Counted from the first letter of the stretch, positions 33,055 through 41,242 are shown. The stretch: DNA of 41,292 nucleotides from an uncultured Prevotella sp. (GCA_900539625.1 UQCW01000020.1:1-41292); one strand, 5' to 3'. Made by a program: numbers and translations. Notes: generated by a model from the letters alone, not told the origin.

Positions 33055-34224
33055 ATAATTCAAGCCGAAGCACCACAGCGGAATGATATTGCCGTGGCCA
33101 ATTTCTATGTCGTCTTTCACGATGTAGGCATTGTCCAGACCTTCAATCTGCTGTTTGCCCTTCTTGCGTCCACCAATCTCGAATGTGTATTTGCCAATGA
33201 CGAAATCAGACTGGCGCGAGGCTATCACCTTATTGCGCACACGCATTTGATTGTAGAAGAATGTCTCACGCAAATTGCCTATATCTGGTGTACCGCCAGC
33301 AAGAACTGTCATCAAACTCGGATTGTCAATGTATGCCTTCTCAATCTTTCCAAGGTTGCGTATGCCTGAAGTATCATCATGCAGCAAACCTATCATACCA
33401 GCCTTCTCCAGATATGTCAGATAATCAGGTATGCTGTTCTTGCTTGCGCCTATCTCCGATGCCAGACTGTCGGCAACGGGTTTGTAAGGAGCCAGGTGTG
33501 AGAGAATGGCCAGAAGACGTTTCAGCTTGCGTGCGGTGGAAGCTTTCATGTCGGCATACTGCGGAATGTCTACTTCGATGGTTTGCGCCACCACCTGCTC
33601 CATACGCATCGGAAAATCGCCTTGGATGGAGAATGGATAGTAGCCGCGGCTCATATAGTCGCGAAAGAGCGGCAGCGGATGGTCTACCGCGTCAAGCACG
33701 GCCCGGTTGTTGATGATGTCATCGAGCGTGTAGACCGGACTTTCGATGCTGTGGAAGAATGACAAGTATTCTCGAAACGACAGGCCATACATGAAATAGA
33801 GTAAGGCGCGACGGCTAAGGTCTGATTCGCCCCGATAGATGTCGAGCACTGAAGAACCCGTGAAAACGATATGTAACGAAGGGTGCATATCATACATCAG
33901 TTTCAGTTCTTTGCTCCAACCGCTGTATTTATGCACTTCGTCTATATACAAATGCGTACCGCCTTCTTTCACAAAATTGTCTGCCAGGTCGAAGAGCTTA
34001 TGCTCGGCAAAATACATGTTGTCGGCTGTGACGTAGAGACTATGGTTTTCTGGCGTGTTCTTAATACGCTGCAAGACCATTGTCGACTTGCCGACACCTC
34101 GCGGACCGAGTATTCCCACCAAACGACAGTCCCAACTAATATCATCATACTTATAGCGCACGAATTTGGTGGGCACTTGCCTCAGCATTTCGTGCATGTA
34201 CTCAAAAAGTTTCAATTCAATCAT
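33052..34224 (-). CDS. AAA_14 / DUF4143 ATPase
   Basis: A 390-residue P-loop ATPase of the common bacterial/archaeal AAA_14 family. Walker A is GPRGVGKST (40-48), Walker B HLYIDEVHK (91-99) and a sensor FTGSS (121-125). A winged-helix-like middle (230-290) precedes a C-terminal DUF4143 region, related to PD-(D/E)XK folds (DFVIGKYTFEIGGRKKGK, 340-357). The usual ExK is replaced by EIGG, so nuclease activity is doubtful. Biological role unknown; such genes are often stand-alone and variable between strains, and some have been suggested to be toxin- or mobile-element-related. Its promoter region carries three evenly spaced palindromes, pointing to tight regulation. Confidence 0.88.
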   Translation of the reverse strand: MIELKLFEYMHEMLRQVPTKFVRYKYDDISWDCRLVGILGPRGVGKSTMVLQRIKNTPENHSLYVTADNMYFAEHKLFDLADNFVKEGGTHLYIDEVHKYSGWSKELKLMYDMHPSLHIVFTGSSVLDIYRGESDLSRRALLYFMYGLSFREYLSFFHSIESPVYTLDDIINNRAVLDAVDHPLPLFRDYMSRGYYPFSIQGDFPMRMEQVVAQTIEVDIPQYADMKASTARKLKRLLAILSHLAPYKPVADSLASEIGASKNSIPDYLTYLEKAGMIGLLHDDTSGIRNLGKIEKAYIDNPSLMTVLAGGTPDIGNLRETFFYNQMRVRNKVIASRQSDFVIGKYTFEIGGRKKGKQQIEGLDNAYIVKDDIEIGHGNIIPLWCFGLNY

Positions 34225-34250
34225 AGCCTTATAACGTTGGATTAGTCTTG

Positions 34251-34258
34251 CAAATATA
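34251..34258 (-). promoter_or_regulatory. -7 box of the AAA_14 gene
   Basis: Minus-strand TATATTTG fits TAnnTTTG, 27 bp upstream of the start codon. The -33 position would fall in the first 15-bp palindrome (34267-34281), so a protein on that site should block or control transcription. Confidence 0.65.
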
Positions 34259-34266
34259 GGAAGAAA

Positions 34267-34345
34267 TCCCTCATTGAGGGAGAATTTCTGGAAAAACGTC
34301 CCTCATTGAGGGAGATTTTCGCCAAATTTCTCCCTCAATGAGGGA
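34267..34345. promoter_or_regulatory. Three palindromic sites at exact 32-bp intervals
   Basis: TCCCTCATTGAGGGA occurs at 34267-34281 and 34299-34313, and the near-identical TCCCTCAATGAGGGA at 34331-34345. Starts are 32 bp apart, about three turns of the helix, so all sites face the same side of DNA. The first lies on the -33 region of the ATPase promoter. A cooperative operator array is the best reading. Confidence 0.8.
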
Positions 34346-34387
34346 TTTCTCTATAAAATGGGCTATTTATATGCTGCGAAACTCCTT

Positions 34388-34417
34388 AGTTATGGTGAGC
34401 TTGAGCTCACCATAACT
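34388..34417 (-). terminator. Hairpin at the end of the GH3 gene
   Basis: AGTTATGGTGAGCT (34388-34401) pairs perfectly with AGCTCACCATAACT (34404-34417), touching the GH3 stop codon. No T-run follows, so it may be a REP-like stabiliser rather than a terminator. Confidence 0.55.
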
Positions 34418-37050
34418 TAAAGCTTGATTTGTTTTTCCAGTCGGATGTCTTGCGATGAGGCCCCCACCTTGATGATGAAGGCACCCTTCTCGAAGACCCA
34501 GCGGTCGGCCTTTTCGCTGTAGTATTCAAAGTCGCGGGCCGAGAGATGGAGCGTGACGCGGCGCGTTTCGCCTGGTTGCAGCCACACTTTCTCAAAGGCT
34601 TTCAGTTCCTTCAGCGGTCGCGGTTCTTTCGATTTCACGTCGGCAACGTATAGCTGCGTGACTTCTCCGCCTGCCATTTTTCCCGTGTTTGTCACGTTGA
34701 AGCTGACGGTGACAGTGGCGCGTGACCTGTCGGTGATGCGCACGTCAAGGTCGTCATATTTATAAGTGGTGTACGACAGGCCGTAGCCGAAGGGGAAGAG
34801 CGGGGCGATGTTGCGTTTTTCATAGCCCCGGTAGCCCGTGAAGATGCCTTCGCGATAGTAGATTTTCTTTTCGCGGCGCGTCTCGTCGTAGTTGCCCGCC
34901 GCTGGAGAGTCGGCCCATCGGCGCTCGATGGTGAACGGCAGTTTGGCCGACGGGTTGACCTTTCCCGAAAGGATGTGGGCCAGGGCATTTCCGCCCTCTT
35001 CGCCTGGATAGAAAGCATGGATGGCGGCGGCGCAGCTGTCAATCCAGGGCGTCATGTTGATGCCACCTCCAGCGTGTAGCACCACCACCGTGTTGGGATT
35101 CACGCGGCAGAGTTCACGGATGAGGCGGTCTTGGCCGTAGGGGAGGTCGAAAGGACGGTCGCGTCCTTCCAGTTCGATGCTCCCGTCGAGCCCCGCGCAG
35201 AACACCACGACATCCGCCTTCGCCGCGATGCGTTTCGCTTCAGAGAAATCGAGGTCGCTGTCGTTGCAATAGCCCAGGCGGATTTCAGAGGGATGTGAGC
35301 GTTGGTTACGATATTTCAAGAGAATTTCCAGGCGGTCGCCCTTTTCGGCCCATACGGCGGGCGAACTGAAATGGAACGACTGCGAGCGCGAAGCATCGGC
35401 GAGGAGTTTCCCGTTGACAAAGAGTTCGTAGGCCCCTTGGGTATCAACAAAGAAGCGTAGGCTGTCTGTCTTCTGTGCATCGACAAATCCAGTCCACTCC
35501 GCTCCATATTCATCGCCGAATTGGTATTTCCCGTCGGGCGTTCCCCACCATTCGAAGTTCACCTGTCGGTCGGTGCGGCACATAAGGGTGTCGCCTTTTC
35601 CCGCCGTAGCAGCAGAGACGGCCTGCGTGGTTTCACGCCCTGCCGCTTTGGCCTGTTGGGCGAGAACATCGGTTGCCGGGGTGGCAGCATGGTCCTTTCC
35701 GATGGAGAAATAGCGAGCGTCCAGTCCCTGGCGGCCGTCGGCCGTTTTGAAGACACTCGACTGGAAGAGCCGACGGCGGAACTGGTTGGAAATCCCTTCT
35801 GCATACAAGACTTCAGCCTCCGGAAACTCGTTTTTGATGCCCTCCAAATCGTTGACCACATGCCACGGGTGTACCCTCGAACTTCCACCGCCGCCATAGA
35901 CGATGCCGTTGGTGTTGAATGCACGGTCGTTGATGAGCGGCGGATTGGCCGTCGGGCCGATGACAGCGATGCGGCGCGGTGACTTCAGCGGCAGCAGGTT
36001 TGAGTTTTTGAGAAGCACCATGCCCTCCTCCGCTCCTTTCAGTGCCATGCGTGAGGCGGCAGGGTTATAGAGCGGGATGGTGTCAATGCGTTGGTCGCGG
36101 TCGAAGAATCCCATTTCGATGCAGGTTCCGTAGATGCGGCGCACCTTGTCGTTGATGGTGGCTTCGCTGACGGTGCCGTTTTTGATGAGCGGCAGAAGAC
36201 GTTGGCGGTTGAACCAGTCTTTGCTGCCCATTTCAAGGTCGAGGCCGTTGTTTGCCGCTTTGTCGGCTGAATAGGTGCAGGCCCAGTCCGACATGAGCAT
36301 CCCTTTGAATCCCCAGTCTTTCTTCAGCACGTCGATGAGCCATTTGTTTTCTGTGCAGTAGGTGCCGTTGAGCGGATTGTAGCCCGTCATGACGGCCTTC
36401 ACACCAGCTTCTTCAACGGCTGCGCGGAAGGGTCGCAGATAGATTTCATGCAGCGCCCGGCGCGACACCTCCGTGCTGACGGTGTAGCGGTCGAACTCCT
36501 GGTCGTTGCCAGCAAAGTGTTTCACCGTGGCGATGACGCCGCCTTTTTGCACCGCCTGGATGAAAGGCACGATCATTTGTGAGGTGAGCACAGGGTCTTC
36601 TCCGTAGTATTCAAAATTGCGGGCCCCCTTCGAGGCGCGGTAGATGTTCACTCCTGGTGCGAGCATAAAGTGGAGACCGCGGGCTCGCCATTCCGCGGCA
36701 TACATCTCACCGATGCGGTAAGCCAAGTCGCGGTTCCACGAGGCGGCCACCGACAGGGCGGCGGGGAAAGCCGTGGCGCGTCCCCAAAGTCCCCACGAAG
36801 CCACGCCGAGCGGACCGTCGGCCATGCGGAAGGCTGGGATGCCGAGGCGGGCGCAGGGGTGCAGATAGAAATCGTTGTAGCCAGCGAGCAGGTCGATTTT
36901 CTCTTCCAGCGTCATGCGGCTGATGAGGTCTTCGGTGCGTTCGCTGGCAGAAAGATGGGCGTTGCGAAACGGATAGTCGGGTTGGGAAGTCTGTGCCTTG
37001 CCACCCCAGCAGACGAGGCTGGTCAAGGCGATAAATATGAACTTTTTCAT
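34417..37050 (-). CDS. GH3 beta-glucosidase with PA14-like insert
   Basis: An 877-residue exported glycoside hydrolase family 3 enzyme acting on beta-linked oligosaccharides. The signal peptide ends near GKA-Q (19-20). The (alpha/beta)8 domain (about 25-320) carries the nucleophile D255 in MSDWACTYS, after KHFAGNDQ (177-184) and the R-RALHEIY.RPF region. The alpha/beta sandwich has the likely acid/base E628 in ELEGRDRPFDLP. A PA14-like insert (about 440-600) interrupts that domain, as in many Bacteroidetes beta-glucosidases. The C-terminus is a fibronectin III-like domain (about 780-870). Monocistronic, convergent to nothing, in a carbohydrate-scavenging neighbourhood with the sialidase 30 kb away. 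Substrate specificity (glucoside, xyloside or other) cannot be read here. Confidence 0.94.
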   Translation of the reverse strand: MKKFIFIALTSLVCWGGKAQTSQPDYPFRNAHLSASERTEDLISRMTLEEKIDLLAGYNDFYLHPCARLGIPAFRMADGPLGVASWGLWGRATAFPAALSVAASWNRDLAYRIGEMYAAEWRARGLHFMLAPGVNIYRASKGARNFEYYGEDPVLTSQMIVPFIQAVQKGGVIATVKHFAGNDQEFDRYTVSTEVSRRALHEIYLRPFRAAVEEAGVKAVMTGYNPLNGTYCTENKWLIDVLKKDWGFKGMLMSDWACTYSADKAANNGLDLEMGSKDWFNRQRLLPLIKNGTVSEATINDKVRRIYGTCIEMGFFDRDQRIDTIPLYNPAASRMALKGAEEGMVLLKNSNLLPLKSPRRIAVIGPTANPPLINDRAFNTNGIVYGGGGSSRVHPWHVVNDLEGIKNEFPEAEVLYAEGISNQFRRRLFQSSVFKTADGRQGLDARYFSIGKDHAATPATDVLAQQAKAAGRETTQAVSAATAGKGDTLMCRTDRQVNFEWWGTPDGKYQFGDEYGAEWTGFVDAQKTDSLRFFVDTQGAYELFVNGKLLADASRSQSFHFSSPAVWAEKGDRLEILLKYRNQRSHPSEIRLGYCNDSDLDFSEAKRIAAKADVVVFCAGLDGSIELEGRDRPFDLPYGQDRLIRELCRVNPNTVVVLHAGGGINMTPWIDSCAAAIHAFYPGEEGGNALAHILSGKVNPSAKLPFTIERRWADSPAAGNYDETRREKKIYYREGIFTGYRGYEKRNIAPLFPFGYGLSYTTYKYDDLDVRITDRSRATVTVSFNVTNTGKMAGGEVTQLYVADVKSKEPRPLKELKAFEKVWLQPGETRRVTLHLSARDFEYYSEKADRWVFEKGAFIIKVGASSQDIRLEKQIKL

Positions 37051-37077
37051 GGTCGTGGATTAGTAATGGTAAATTGC

Positions 37078-37103
37078 TCAACTTATTCTTTCACCATTAT
37101 TTA
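37078..37103. repeat. TTATTCTTTCACCATTA-type repeat in the GH3 leader
   Basis: Copy of the interspersed repeat, lying between the GH3 -7 box and start codon, so it is transcribed in the 5' leader. An inverted ATTAGTAATGGTAAA stretch next to it can pair partly with it. Confidence 0.55.
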
Positions 37104-37118
37104 GAAGTGTCGTTGCGA

Positions 37119-37126
37119 CAAAGGTA
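37119..37126 (-). promoter_or_regulatory. -7 box of the GH3 gene
   Basis: Minus-strand TACCTTTG matches TAnnTTTG, 68 bp upstream of the start. No clear -33 element was found. The rest of the 37127-37283 interval shows nothing else. Confidence 0.5.
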
Positions 37127-37283
37127 ATAATTTCTCAGCACATAGAGGCCATCGGCAGAGCGGCCTTGCGACGTTGCATATACAAAGAGTGTTCAAAGCA
37201 GAGTTTTCAGAGCGTGGCCCTTAATATTTCTAAAAATCCGTGTCTGCATCGGTTGCCCTCCTGCTTGTTTGGTGGTAGATTCG

Positions 37284-37291
37284 TAATTTTG
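37284..37291 (+). promoter_or_regulatory. -7 box of the EamA transporter gene
   Basis: TAATTTTG on the plus strand fits TAnnTTTG, 72 bp upstream of the chosen start. TTTG at 37268-37271 is closer than the usual -33 spacing, so support is moderate. Confidence 0.5.
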
Positions 37292-37363
37292 CACTGCCTT
37301 TCCCAAAGGGCAGTATGGAAAACTTTTGGGAAGGGAGAAATACCTAAGTTTAACCATCTGATA

Positions 37364-38311
37364 ATGAGTAGTAACAAAACAAAGGGTGCTATTTATGGCT
37401 GCATATCAGCCGTGAGTTACGGTCTTAATCCGCTGTGCGCCAAAGCGCTTTACGCCGAGGGCGTGAACACCAACACCGTGCTGTTTTACCGCTTCGCCTT
37501 TGGCGTGGCCATCTTGGGACTGATGATGCTGGCGAGCCGCCAGAGCTTCCGTCTCACGCGGCGCGAGGGCCTTGTGCTGACGTTGCTTGGTGCCCTCTTC
37601 GCCTTTTCGTCGATCACGTATTTCATCAGTTTCCACTACCTCTCTGCCGGTGTGGCCGCCACGTTGGTGTTTGCCTATCCGGTGATGGTGGCCATCATCA
37701 TGGCCATGTTCTTCCGCGAGCGGTTGGGGTGGCCGTCGTTGCTGGCCATTGCGCTCACGGTGGGCGGTATTGCGCTCCTCTATCAGGGCGACGACGGGAA
37801 ACCTATTTCGCTTCCCGGTTTCGTCATCGTGATGGTTTCCGCGCTGGCCTATGCGTTGTATATCGTGGTGGTCAACCGTTCGAGGATTGTCATGTCGAGC
37901 GTGAAACTCACCTTCTATGCGATGCTCGTCTGCCTTTTGTGCATCGCCCTCTTCTCATTGATTGACCGCCAGCCGCTCACGCTGCTCCAGTCGCCGACGG
38001 AATGGATTTATGCCGCTCTGCTCGGACTGGTGCCAACGGTCGTTTCACTGGTTTACATGGCTAAGGCCATCCATCTCATCGGTTCCACGCCGACCGCCAT
38101 TATGGGCGCTTTGGAGCCCGTCACCGCAGTGGTGGCCGGCATGTTGATGTTTGGCGAAGTGTTGACGCTGCGCCTCTCTTTTGGCATTGCACTGATTCTT
38201 CTGGCCGTCATGTTCGTCATCACATCCGGCACGCTGCAGCGCCGTTTGGCCATCGGGCAGATTGTGCGCCGCGCAGAGCGCCTCGTGCTGAAGCGGTGGC
38301 GTTGGAGATGA
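37364..38311 (+). CDS. EamA / DMT-superfamily transporter
   Basis: A 315-residue inner-membrane permease of the drug/metabolite transporter superfamily, with two EamA repeats (about 5-135 and 155-290) and ten hydrophobic segments. Landmarks are 'YFISFHYLSAGVAATLVFAYPVMVAIIM' in repeat 1 and 'YMAKAIHLIGSTPTAIMGALEPVTAVVAG' in repeat 2, both carrying the conserved 'Y...P......A.......E' pattern. A longer frame opens at 37166, but the first 66 codons are Cys-rich, unlike the family, and overlap the promoter; I therefore start at ATG 37364 (MSSNKTKGA). Substrate unknown, perhaps an amino acid or metabolite. A strong terminator follows. Convergent to cysC. Confidence 0.9.
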   Translation: MSSNKTKGAIYGCISAVSYGLNPLCAKALYAEGVNTNTVLFYRFAFGVAILGLMMLASRQSFRLTRREGLVLTLLGALFAFSSITYFISFHYLSAGVAATLVFAYPVMVAIIMAMFFRERLGWPSLLAIALTVGGIALLYQGDDGKPISLPGFVIVMVSALAYALYIVVVNRSRIVMSSVKLTFYAMLVCLLCIALFSLIDRQPLTLLQSPTEWIYAALLGLVPTVVSLVYMAKAIHLIGSTPTAIMGALEPVTAVVAGMLMFGEVLTLRLSFGIALILLAVMFVITSGTLQRRLAIGQIVRRAERLVLKRWRWR

Positions 38312-38360
38312 GCGTTGCGCTGTCGGTTTGCTCGAAGGATATTCCAAGAAATCAAACATT

Positions 38361-38401
38361 AAAAAGGGCAAGGGAACCACAGATGTTCCCTTGCCCTTTA
38401 T
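38361..38401. terminator. Bidirectional terminator between eamA and cysC
   Basis: AAAGGGCAAGGGAA (38363-38376) pairs perfectly with TTCCCTTGCCCTTT (38386-38399) around a 9-nt loop. A/T tracts on both sides make it serve both convergent genes. Confidence 0.85.
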
Positions 38402-38474
38402 GGTTATTGGTGGACGTGGGGAGGTTCCTCCCTTGCGTCGGTGGCGTTTGCTTGCAAGGCCGTTGCGGCATTGT

Positions 38475-39071
38475 TTATTCCACGCCCAGCAGCGTCAGCA
38501 GTTTTTTGACACTCTCTTCGATGGAGAGTTTCGACGTGTCGAGCGACAAGGCCGGGTGTTCTGGCGCTTCAAATGGCGCGGAGATACCCGTGAAGTTTTG
38601 GATTTCGCCACGGCGCGCGCGGGCATAAAGACCTTTCACGTCCCGCTGTTCGCACACCTCAAGCGGTGTGGACACGAAGATTTCCTTGAAGTCGTCTTGC
38701 CCAATGATGTGTTCAGCCATTTGGCGGATTTTCTCCGTTGGGCTGATGAAGGCGGCGATGGTGATGATGCCCGTGTCGACAAAGAGTTTGCCCACTTCGG
38801 CAATGCGTCGGATGTTTTCGCGGCGGTCTTCGGCCGAGAAACCTAAGTTGGCGTTGATGCCCGAGCGGATGTTGTCGCCATCGAGGATGCGACAGAGCAG
38901 GCCGCGATCTTGCAGGGCGCGTTCCAGAGCAATGGCCACGGTGCTTTTCCCGGAGCCGCTCAGTCCGGTGAACCAGAGCATCACACCGCGTTGCCCGAGC
39001 AACTTTTCTTTGTCTTCACGCTTGAGCATGCGGTCGTAGATGGGGTAGATGTTATTTTGTTGTTCAGTCAT
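38475..39071 (-). CDS. cysC: Adenylylsulfate kinase (APS kinase)
   Basis: A 198-residue cytoplasmic enzyme that phosphorylates adenylylsulfate with ATP to give PAPS, the sulfate donor. The P-loop is GLSGSGKST (36-44). DGDNIRSGIN (64-73) is the adenylylsulfate-binding region, with Ser where most homologues have His. FISP (108-111) and 'VKGLYARARRGEIQNFTGI' (145-163) are family hallmarks. No cysD, cysN or cysH is next to it, so the other sulfate-activation genes must lie elsewhere. It stands between the EamA transporter (convergent) and the short NfeD gene upstream on the same strand, 106 bp away and separated by a repeat, so it probably has its own promoter. Confidence 0.94.
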   Translation of the reverse strand: MTEQQNNIYPIYDRMLKREDKEKLLGQRGVMLWFTGLSGSGKSTVAIALERALQDRGLLCRILDGDNIRSGINANLGFSAEDRRENIRRIAEVGKLFVDTGIITIAAFISPTEKIRQMAEHIIGQDDFKEIFVSTPLEVCEQRDVKGLYARARRGEIQNFTGISAPFEAPEHPALSLDTSKLSIEESVKKLLTLLGVE

Positions 39072-39118
39072 TTTTTAGGTGCTTGTTTCTATGCAGAGGC
39101 GTGCTGGCGAGGTGGGGC

Positions 39119-39150
39119 AAAATTGGTCAACTTATTCTTTCACCATAATG
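39119..39150. repeat. TTATTCTTTCACCATTA-type repeat upstream of cysC
   Basis: Extended form with AAAATTGGTCAA ahead of it, matching 39825-39859 closely. It lies 48 bp before the cysC start and may supply promoter elements. Confidence 0.6.
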
Positions 39151-39177
39151 AAATCAGTTTTGCCCAAGTCCGCCTGT

Positions 39178-39654
39178 TCATTTGTCAGAACGCTTCTTGA
39201 CTAATATGAGTGCTTCGTTCACGCGTGTCACGATGATGGGGGTGCCTTCGTTGATGAATCCGTCTTCCGACTTCACTTCCACATCGCAGTTCGCGATTTT
39301 GGCGTTGCCGATGAGGGCAAGGCGCGTGGTGGCCACTCCCGTGTCGCCCGCTTTCACGGAGAGTTGCGACGGCGTGGCGGAGGTTGAAGAGATGGTGCTG
39401 TGGAGCGACATGCGGTCGAGCGTTTTCGAATGGGCAAACCACCAGAAGAAGAGCAGGACGATGGCTGTGGAAATCAAAACAGCCAGGATGGCGGCCTGCG
39501 TTCCATATTCCTGGTAGATCATGATGTCGGCAACGATGACGCAGACACCGGCACAGATGCCGGAAATGCCGTGGCCCGGAAGGATGAGCGCTTCGGCTGC
39601 GAAGAGCAGGAGCGCCAACACAACGAGCAAGATGATGATGAGCGTGGTTGACAT
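39178..39654 (-). CDS. Short NfeD-like membrane protein
   Basis: A 158-residue inner-membrane protein. Two or three hydrophobic helices (about 5-27, 30-48, 53-74) precede a small beta-rich domain (about 95-155) with 'AGDTGVATTRLALIGNAKI' and 'INEGTPIIVTRVNEALILVK', the OB-fold of NfeD proteins. This is the short form without the ClpP-like protease domain. In other bacteria NfeD works with a neighbouring stomatin-like protein in membrane quality control; no such gene lies beside it here, and the upstream neighbour is rsgA (217 bp away). The family assignment is good; the role is general. Confidence 0.85.
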   Translation of the reverse strand: MSTTLIIILLVVLALLLFAAEALILPGHGISGICAGVCVIVADIMIYQEYGTQAAILAVLISTAIVLLFFWWFAHSKTLDRMSLHSTISSTSATPSQLSVKAGDTGVATTRLALIGNAKIANCDVEVKSEDGFINEGTPIIVTRVNEALILVKKRSDK

Positions 39655-39666
39655 GATGGTGGAATT

Positions 39667-39700
39667 TTAGTAATGGTAAAAAAATAACTTGACCAATTTT
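39667..39700. repeat. TTATTCTTTCACCATTA-type repeat, inverted
   Basis: Same family in the opposite orientation (ATTTTAGTAATGGTAAA... and GACCAATTTT), 13 bp upstream of the NfeD start. It is the most diverged copy. Confidence 0.45.
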
Positions 39701-39810
39701 GTGGAGTAGGAATAAGAAGTTATTTCTTATGCCCTGTCTTTTTGCCGTTTTTGAAATTTGTCATCGGTCACATAGCCCGCTATGCTCCCTCTTCCAAATT
39801 CCAAAACCAA

Positions 39811-39818
39811 CAAAAATA
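39811..39818 (-). promoter_or_regulatory. Possible -7 box for the nfeD gene
   Basis: Minus-strand TATTTTTG fits TAnnTTTG but would leave a 150-nt leader. The only TTG upstream is 15-16 bp away, in the repeat at 39825-39859. Tentative. Confidence 0.3.
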
Positions 39819-39824
39819 CAGGTT

Positions 39825-39859
39825 AAAATTGGTCAACTTATTCTTTCACCATTACTTAG
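39825..39859. repeat. TTATTCTTTCACCATTA-type repeat downstream of rsgA
   Basis: Longest copy of the family (AAAATTGGTCAACTTATTC...), 12 bp past the rsgA stop codon. Confidence 0.6.
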
Positions 39860-39871
39860 TGATGGTCGAAA

Positions 39872-40900
39872 CTAATAAGCCGCGCGGTATTTCCCTTCCT
39901 CCTTGTCTTCCAGGATGGAGAGGTAAGAGGCATAGCGCGTTGGGGCCAGCTGGTGGTTTTCCAATGCTTCGAGCACGGCACATCCCGGTTCGTGCGTATG
40001 CGTGCAGTTGCCGAAGCGGCAGTTGGCCGAGAGCTTGAAAATGTCGCGGAAGAAATGTGCCACTTCCTCGCGTTCCATGTTGAACGTGCCGAAACCTTTG
40101 ATGCCCGGGATGTCGATGACCGAGCCGCCGCCTTCTCCTGGAAGGTCAAAGAGTTCGCTGAAGGTGGTGGTGTGCATGCCCGTTCCGTGTGCTTCCGACA
40201 CCTGTGCCGTTTTGGCGTGCGCCTCCGGCACCAGTCGATTGAGGAGCGTTGATTTTCCAACGCCCGAATGTCCCGCCAGCAGGCAGATGCGGCCCTGCAT
40301 GTCGCGCGTCAGAGCGTCGATGCCGTCGCCGTTGAGGGCGCTGACGGCATAACAGGTATAGCCGATGTTGGAATAGATGGCCATCAGATAGTCAGCGCGT
40401 TCGCGCTCTTCCTCGCTGAGGTCGTCCATCTTGTTGAACACGAGCGCCGTTGGCACGCGATAGGCCTCGGCCGATGCCAGGAAGCGGTCGATGAAGGTGG
40501 TGCTCGTTTCGGGGCGTGCCATCGTCACGACGAGCAGTGCCAGGTCGACGTTGGCCGCCAGGATGTGGCTCTGCTTCGAGAGGTTGGATGCTTTTCTGAC
40601 GATGTAGTTCCTACGGTCGTCGATTTCCGTGATGAAGAGCGTCTCGTCGTGTTCCACCTGAAATTCGCCGTTGTCGGCAGCCTCATTCTTCTTGCGTCCC
40701 TTTCCTTTCTTGCCAGAAGTTTTGGACGTGGCTTTCTCCGTCGACTTCATGACGGTCACGCCGTCGCCCACCGCCACAGGACTTGTGGAGCGGATGCCTC
40801 TCAGGCGGAAGTTGCCTTTCACCTTGCATTCCACCTCCTGTCCGTCGTCGGTGCGTACCACATAGCTGTTTCCTGTATTTCGTATAACGATGCCGTGCAT
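39872..40900 (-). CDS. rsgA: Ribosome small-subunit GTPase RsgA
   Basis: A 342-residue circularly permuted GTPase that helps mature the 30S subunit. An N-terminal OB-fold (1-100) is interrupted by a Lys-rich insertion (about 52-75, TSKTSGKKGKGRKKN). The GTPase motifs come in permuted order: G4 NKMD (156-159), G1 GHSGVGKST (210-218), G2 region GMHTTT (241-246), G3 DIPG (263-266). The zinc knuckle follows as C294, C299, H301, C307. The frame is open 69 codons further upstream (to 41107), but that stretch crosses a palindromic repeat and lacks family similarity, so I start at MHGIVIRN (40900). Stand-alone transcript. Confidence 0.95.
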   Translation of the reverse strand: MHGIVIRNTGNSYVVRTDDGQEVECKVKGNFRLRGIRSTSPVAVGDGVTVMKSTEKATSKTSGKKGKGRKKNEAADNGEFQVEHDETLFITEIDDRRNYIVRKASNLSKQSHILAANVDLALLVVTMARPETSTTFIDRFLASAEAYRVPTALVFNKMDDLSEEERERADYLMAIYSNIGYTCYAVSALNGDGIDALTRDMQGRICLLAGHSGVGKSTLLNRLVPEAHAKTAQVSEAHGTGMHTTTFSELFDLPGEGGGSVIDIPGIKGFGTFNMEREEVAHFFRDIFKLSANCRFGNCTHTHEPGCAVLEALENHQLAPTRYASYLSILEDKEEGKYRAAY

Positions 40901-40938
40901 GAAAAACTTTTGTTTTGGGATGGTTGGGGTTATGGGGG

Positions 40939-40955
40939 CAAAATCCAGAAAATTT
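40939..40955 (-). promoter_or_regulatory. Shared TTTTCTGGATTTTG motif upstream of rsgA
   Basis: On the minus strand this reads AAATTTTCTGGATTTTG. The same TTTTCTGGATTTTG occurs on the plus strand at about 101-114 and 41270-41284. It resembles a -7 box ending in TTTG but lacks the TA. It may be the rsgA promoter or part of a dispersed repeat. Confidence 0.35.
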
Positions 40956-41003
40956 AAGTGAGTGGAGATTGTGCGGAAAAGCTTTGCTTGCGGCCCTGCA
41001 CGC

Positions 41004-41196
41004 CCTGAAGGGGCAGCAAGTCCATAGCCCAGGGCAACGCCCTGGGTACTATGTCCCATTTCCCTACGCCCTGAAAGGGCAAAAGTAGGAATCAACTGTT
41101 CGCCCATACTTTTGCCCTTACAGGGCGTAGGCGTTTGTACGCTGATACCCAGGGCGTTGCCCTGGGCTTGGGACTGACTGCCCTTTCAGGGCGCTC
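41004..41196. repeat. Composite palindromic repeat region
   Basis: Contains CCCAGGGC-AAC-GCCCTGGG at 41028-41046, the 67-bp core at 41064-41130 (CTACGCCCTG pairing with CAGGGCGTAG, same layout as 28749-28815), CCCAGGGC-GTT-GCCCTGGG at 41148-41166 and CCCTTTCAGGG-type ends. The pieces form nested hairpins. No gene is visible between rsgA and the window end. Confidence 0.75.
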
Positions 41197-41242
41197 CTTT
41201 TCGCGCTTTGTTCGTTTATCATGTGCGCATGCTTTGCCACTT

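Noticed and set aside
34267..34345. CRISPR-like array of three spaced repeats
   Set aside because: Repeats are 15-bp perfect palindromes with 17-bp gaps, too short for CRISPR; no cas genes; position over a promoter fits operators.
37166..37363. N-terminal extension of the EamA transporter
   Set aside because: The 66 extra codons are Cys-rich and unlike the family; the -7 box at 37284 lies within them.
40901..41107. N-terminal extension of RsgA
   Set aside because: The extra 69 codons cross a palindromic repeat and the promoter region; the family starts at MHGIVIRN.
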